Source: Pseudomonadota bacterium (GTDB taxonomy: Bacteria > Pseudomonadota > Alphaproteobacteria > Rhizobiales > MH13). Taken from it: a DNA stretch of 64,000 nt. Every line of letters begins with the position of its first letter. Position 1 is the first letter of the stretch. The translations under genes and the position numbers were made by a program. The notes under the pieces were generated by a model. It was not told the DNA's origin and searched no databases. It saw only the letters and a program-made list of their open reading frames with translations. Location: NCBI GenBank assembly GCA_039024915.1, contig JBCCPK010000002.1, positions 310,001-374,000 of the forward strand, read 5' to 3'. Positions 61,192 to 64,000 of the stretch are shown here, piece after piece.

Positions 61192-61889
61192 TGAACCCGA
61201 CCACATCCCCCGCCGCGCGTTACCTGTTTGATCTGGATTTCGACGCCGAAGCGCGAAAGCGAGATGAGCAGGAAGCGGAGCCGACTATCAGCCTTTACGA
61301 GCACGAAGCGCACATGGCAGCGCTGGAGCGGAAGGTTCGTCAAGAAGCACATGATGCCGGGCGGGAAGAAGCGCTCGCAGAAGGTTCTCGAGCTGTGGCG
61401 GAAGAAACCCAGCGGCTTACGGGCATCGTCTCAACACTGCTGACACGATTGGACGCCGAGATCGCCGAGCGAGAAGCGCGAGCGGTCACCCTAGCATTGG
61501 CCGCAGCGAAAAAACTCGCACGCAGGCTGATGGAAAAAGAACCGGTCGGAGAAGTCGAAGAGCTTTTTAGGGCCTGCCTGGCCCCCATGTTTGATGCGTC
61601 TCACCTCGTTATACGGATGCCCGAAGCGCACCTCGAAACGGTTCGTGAGAGGTTGGAAGCAGCCGCCCAGGTCCAGGGGTTTGAAGGCCGCTTGGTTTAT
61701 ATCGGAGATGAAGACATGGCGCCCGGCGACGCTCAAATTGAGTGGGCGGATGGTGGCCTTGCGCGAAGTCAGCGTGAGCTCGAAGCCGCTATCGATCAAT
61801 TGGTGACCGACTACTTCGATCGAAACGTCAACCAGTCGCAAGCTATGCCGTCCGACGCGCCATCGCGGCAACACGGAGATGACCTATGA
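61191..61889 (+). CDS. fliH: Flagellar assembly protein FliH
   Basis: The 232-residue protein is the expected FliH, the regulator of the export ATPase FliI. It has an N-terminal charged part, then a long Ala/Glu-rich coiled region (EHEAHMAALERKVRQEAHDAGREEALAEGSRAVAEE) and a C-terminal alpha/beta domain (MPGDAQIEWADGG-like segment at 175-190, SQRELEAAIDQLV). FliH sequences are divergent. Identification rests on this pattern and on the position between fliG and fliN. Confidence 0.82.
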   Translation: MNPTTSPAARYLFDLDFDAEARKRDEQEAEPTISLYEHEAHMAALERKVRQEAHDAGREEALAEGSRAVAEETQRLTGIVSTLLTRLDAEIAEREARAVTLALAAAKKLARRLMEKEPVGEVEELFRACLAPMFDASHLVIRMPEAHLETVRERLEAAAQVQGFEGRLVYIGDEDMAPGDAQIEWADGGLARSQRELEAAIDQLVTDYFDRNVNQSQAMPSDAPSRQHGDDL

Positions 61890-62236
61890 GCGATGAAACA
61901 GATGACGTCGCAAGCAAGCAGAACCTGGAACTCGACCAACTTGAGGGTCCAGAAGCAAACAGTTCCGACGACGGCGCTCATGGCCCAAAAGATGCGAGCG
62001 ATCTTGAGGCCGTTTTCGATGTACCGGTGAGAGTGTCGGCAATTTTGGGCCGGTCGAACATGCGGGTCTCTGACCTGCTCGACCTTGGGCCCGGGACCGT
62101 CGTCGAACTCGACCGAAGGGTCGGGGAAGCGATCGACATATTCGTCAACGAGCGCTTGGTTGCGCGTGGAGAGGTTGTCTTGGTCGAAGACAAGCTTGGC
62201 GTGACCATGACCGAAATCATTAAAAGCGACAAATAA
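61886..62236 (+). CDS. fliN: Flagellar motor switch protein FliN
   Basis: The 116-residue protein has an acidic, variable first 40 residues and a SpoA/FliN domain: [69 protein letters not shown]. FliN forms the lower C-ring with FliM. Its ATG overlaps the fliH stop by four bases. Confidence 0.95.
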   Translation: MSDETDDVASKQNLELDQLEGPEANSSDDGAHGPKDASDLEAVFDVPVRVSAILGRSNMRVSDLLDLGPGTVVELDRRVGEAIDIFVNERLVARGEVVLVEDKLGVTMTEIIKSDK

Positions 62237-62256
62237 CGCAGGTCAGGACGACAGCA

Positions 62257-63636
62257 ATGCGGCTACTTATCTTTGGGAACCTCGGTGGACAGATGGCATC
62301 GGCGACGCGCATGGCGATGGAACGCGGCGCGAAGGTGATGCATGCGGATGATCAGGCGGCAGCACTGGACGTTTTGCGAGGCGGGCAAGGTGTGGACCTG
62401 CTGATGGTCGATGTTGCCGAAAACATTCGTGACCTTATTCGCGCAATGGAGCGAGAGCATATCTCCGCCCCGGTCGTCGCCTGCGGCGTCAAAAACGACG
62501 CCGACGCGGCTGTGCGCGCAATCAAGGCTGGCGCACGGGAATACATACCGCTACCGCCAGATCCCGCGTTGATTGCTGCCGTACTCGCAGCCGTTACCGC
62601 AGAGGAACTGGACCTGATATTCCACGATCCTGCGATGGCGCGCGTGGTGAAGCTTGCTGAGCAAATTGCCCCGTCGGACGCCTCCATCATGATAACCGGC
62701 GAGTCAGGGACCGGCAAAGAAGTAATGGCGCGCCATGTTCACGCAAAATCAAGCCGATCGGGAATGCCGTTCGTGTCGGTCAACTGCGCAGCGATACCAG
62801 AGAATCTTTTGGAATCTGAGCTATTTGGACATGAGAAAGGAGCCTTCACGGGTGCCTTGGCCAGACGAATTGGCAAATTCGAGGAGGCGTCGGGTGGCAC
62901 TCTCTTGCTCGATGAAATCTCCGAGATGGACGTACGCCTACAGGCCAAGCTCTTGCGGGCTCTGCAGGAACGCGTGATCGACCGGGTGGGTGGCAACAAA
63001 CCCGTACCCGTCGATCTTCGGATCATCGCAACGTCCAACCGTTCGCTGACGGAAGAAGTCAAGAAAGGGACTTTTCGGGAGGACCTTCTGTTCCGTTTAA
63101 ACGTCGTCAACCTCGCTCTACCGGCGCTGCGCGAACGACCGGCTGACATTCTCAAACTGGCAGATCATTTCGCCCGCAAATACGCCAAAGCCAACGGCTT
63201 TCCTCTGCGGCCGCTATCTGAAACCGCTGAAGCCCAACTTATGGCGGTACAGTGGCCGGGGAACGTTCGCGAGCTGGAAAACACCATTCACAGGGCGGTC
63301 CTGTTGGCTTCTGGATCGGAAATCGGTGCCGAGGCGCTTATCGCACCCGATGGTGCCGATTTCGTCGTGCGGCAACCGGCAGCATCATCTGCTGCTGTTC
63401 AAAAGGCTGCGATGACTGCAGAGGCGGTGACCCGCGCTCTGGTGGGAAGGACCGTTGCAGAAGTGGAACAGGATTTGATCCTCGATACACTCGACCATTG
63501 CCTCGGCAACCGCACCCATGCGGCCAACATCCTTGGGATTTCCATCCGAACGTTGCGAAACAAGCTTAATGAGTACACAGCGCAAGGCTTAGATGTTCCC
63601 CAGCCGGGCCAGGCACGCACCCAAATCGCCGGCTGA
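62257..63636 (+). CDS. flbD: Sigma-54-dependent flagellar transcription activator FlbD
   Basis: The 459-residue protein has a degenerate receiver-like domain (1-115), a sigma-54 AAA+ domain (Walker A GESGTGKE near 148-155, the GAFTGA loop in [13 protein letters not shown], Walker [14 protein letters not shown]) and a C-terminal Fis-type HTH ([22 protein letters not shown]). In Caulobacter FlbD activates late flagellar genes with sigma-54 and represses fliF, and is controlled by FliX rather than a kinase. The degenerate receiver fits. It closes the fliF operon. Confidence 0.93.
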   Translation: MRLLIFGNLGGQMASATRMAMERGAKVMHADDQAAALDVLRGGQGVDLLMVDVAENIRDLIRAMEREHISAPVVACGVKNDADAAVRAIKAGAREYIPLPPDPALIAAVLAAVTAEELDLIFHDPAMARVVKLAEQIAPSDASIMITGESGTGKEVMARHVHAKSSRSGMPFVSVNCAAIPENLLESELFGHEKGAFTGALARRIGKFEEASGGTLLLDEISEMDVRLQAKLLRALQERVIDRVGGNKPVPVDLRIIATSNRSLTEEVKKGTFREDLLFRLNVVNLALPALRERPADILKLADHFARKYAKANGFPLRPLSETAEAQLMAVQWPGNVRELENTIHRAVLLASGSEIGAEALIAPDGADFVVRQPAASSAAVQKAAMTAEAVTRALVGRTVAEVEQDLILDTLDHCLGNRTHAANILGISIRTLRNKLNEYTAQGLDVPQPGQARTQIAG

Positions 63637-63638
63637 CA

Positions 63639-64000
63639 TTAGGCTAGGTCCGCCCTTGGGATGCGCAAGATCTGACCCGGGAAAATGACGTTGGGGTCTG
63701 ATATGACGTCCTGATTAGCCTGAAAGATCGGCTGGAAGTTACCACTTCCATACTGGTTCTGGGCAATGCTTGTAAGTGTGTCGCCGCTCTGCACCGTGTA
63801 GGGTTGCCATCCATCATAGCCGGGCAGAATCTTCGGCCCAAACAGAATTGGGATCACCACCGAAGGTCCGTCCGCCGTCGCGGTATCATCTGCCAAGGTC
63901 AGGAAGAGGCGGGTCAGCTGAAAGCTGTTGGTTTCGGGTATATCAATTGATCCTTGAAATTGTCGCAGCCCCAATGCGCCAACTTGGGTAAAGCTACTGA
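63639..64000 (-). CDS. LysM-domain protein, 5' part outside the window
   Basis: The leftward frame is open from the window edge to TAG at 63639-63641, so the start lies beyond 64000. The visible 120 residues end in a LysM domain (YTVQSGDTLTSIAQNQYGSGNFQPIFQANQDVISDPNVIFPGQILRIP), which binds peptidoglycan. The segment before it (GSIDIPETNSFQLTRLFLTLADD) looks like a beta-sandwich module. It is convergent with flbD, with two bases between them. Confidence 0.82.
   Translation of the reverse strand, partial: SSFTQVGALGLRQFQGSIDIPETNSFQLTRLFLTLADDTATADGPSVVIPILFGPKILPGYDGWQPYTVQSGDTLTSIAQNQYGSGNFQPIFQANQDVISDPNVIFPGQILRIPRADLA

Overview
The window comes from the chromosome of a flagellated alphaproteobacterium. 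The evidence is the fliF-fliG-fliH-fliN-flbD gene order, a SciP (DUF1153) regulator and a CtrA-like half-site pair ahead of fliF, together with several ABC uptake systems for sugars or polyols and an elongator tRNA-Met of alphaproteobacterial type. The gene order is Caulobacter-like rather than Rhizobium-like, and I do not go below class with confidence. Most of the window is GC-rich. The stretch at about 37.7-42.0 kb is visibly AT-rich and looks foreign.

Layout. (1) 1-8.96 kb: a sugar-acid (idonate/gluconate-type) catabolic regulon. It holds the tail of an enolase-superfamily dehydratase, a LacI-family repressor, a ribose-type ABC importer, a gluconate 5-dehydrogenase-like SDR, a 2-hydroxyacid dehydrogenase, an L-idonate 5-dehydrogenase-like enzyme, a beta-hydroxyacid dehydrogenase and a GlcG/HbpS-like protein. 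Three copies of the palindrome core GTTATCGATAAC sit in front of its transcription units. (2) 9.1-19.6 kb: two divergent operons around one shared promoter region, forming a second, polyol/sugar-phosphate pathway. Leftward are a MalK-type ATPase, a glycerol-1-phosphate-dehydrogenase-like enzyme, a SIS isomerase, an SDR and a HAD phosphatase. Rightward are a binding protein, two permeases, a SorC regulator and an FGGY kinase. (3) 19.8-31.1 kb: a CadC/TPR regulator, an RTX protein, an MscS-like channel, a DUF3179 protein, an AlkB homologue, small phage-like genes and one gene interrupted by an in-frame amber stop.

(4) 31.26-54.12 kb: a 22.9-kb integrative island bounded by a 51-bp direct repeat. 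The right copy is the 3' part of an intact tRNA-Met gene and the left copy is the displaced fragment. The island carries a P4-type integrase, an AlpA-like regulator and a primase-polymerase/ATPase replication protein, plus an IS3-family element and at least three candidate defence modules. These are (a) a membrane protein, exported protein, cytosolic subtilisin and MBL hydrolase operon; (b) a tight PP2C phosphatase, SIR2 and Ser/Thr kinase operon that I cannot match to a named system and consider the best candidate for something undescribed; and (c) a methylase with a fused HsdR-type nuclease domain, an HsdS subunit and a HEPN-like protein, with no HsdR helicase. (5) 54.2-64.0 kb: core chromosome with mnmA, then flagellar genes fliK, flgD, sciP, fliF, fliG, fliH, fliN and flbD, and the edge of a LysM protein.

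All functions are inferred by reading translated sequence and motifs. No database search was run.
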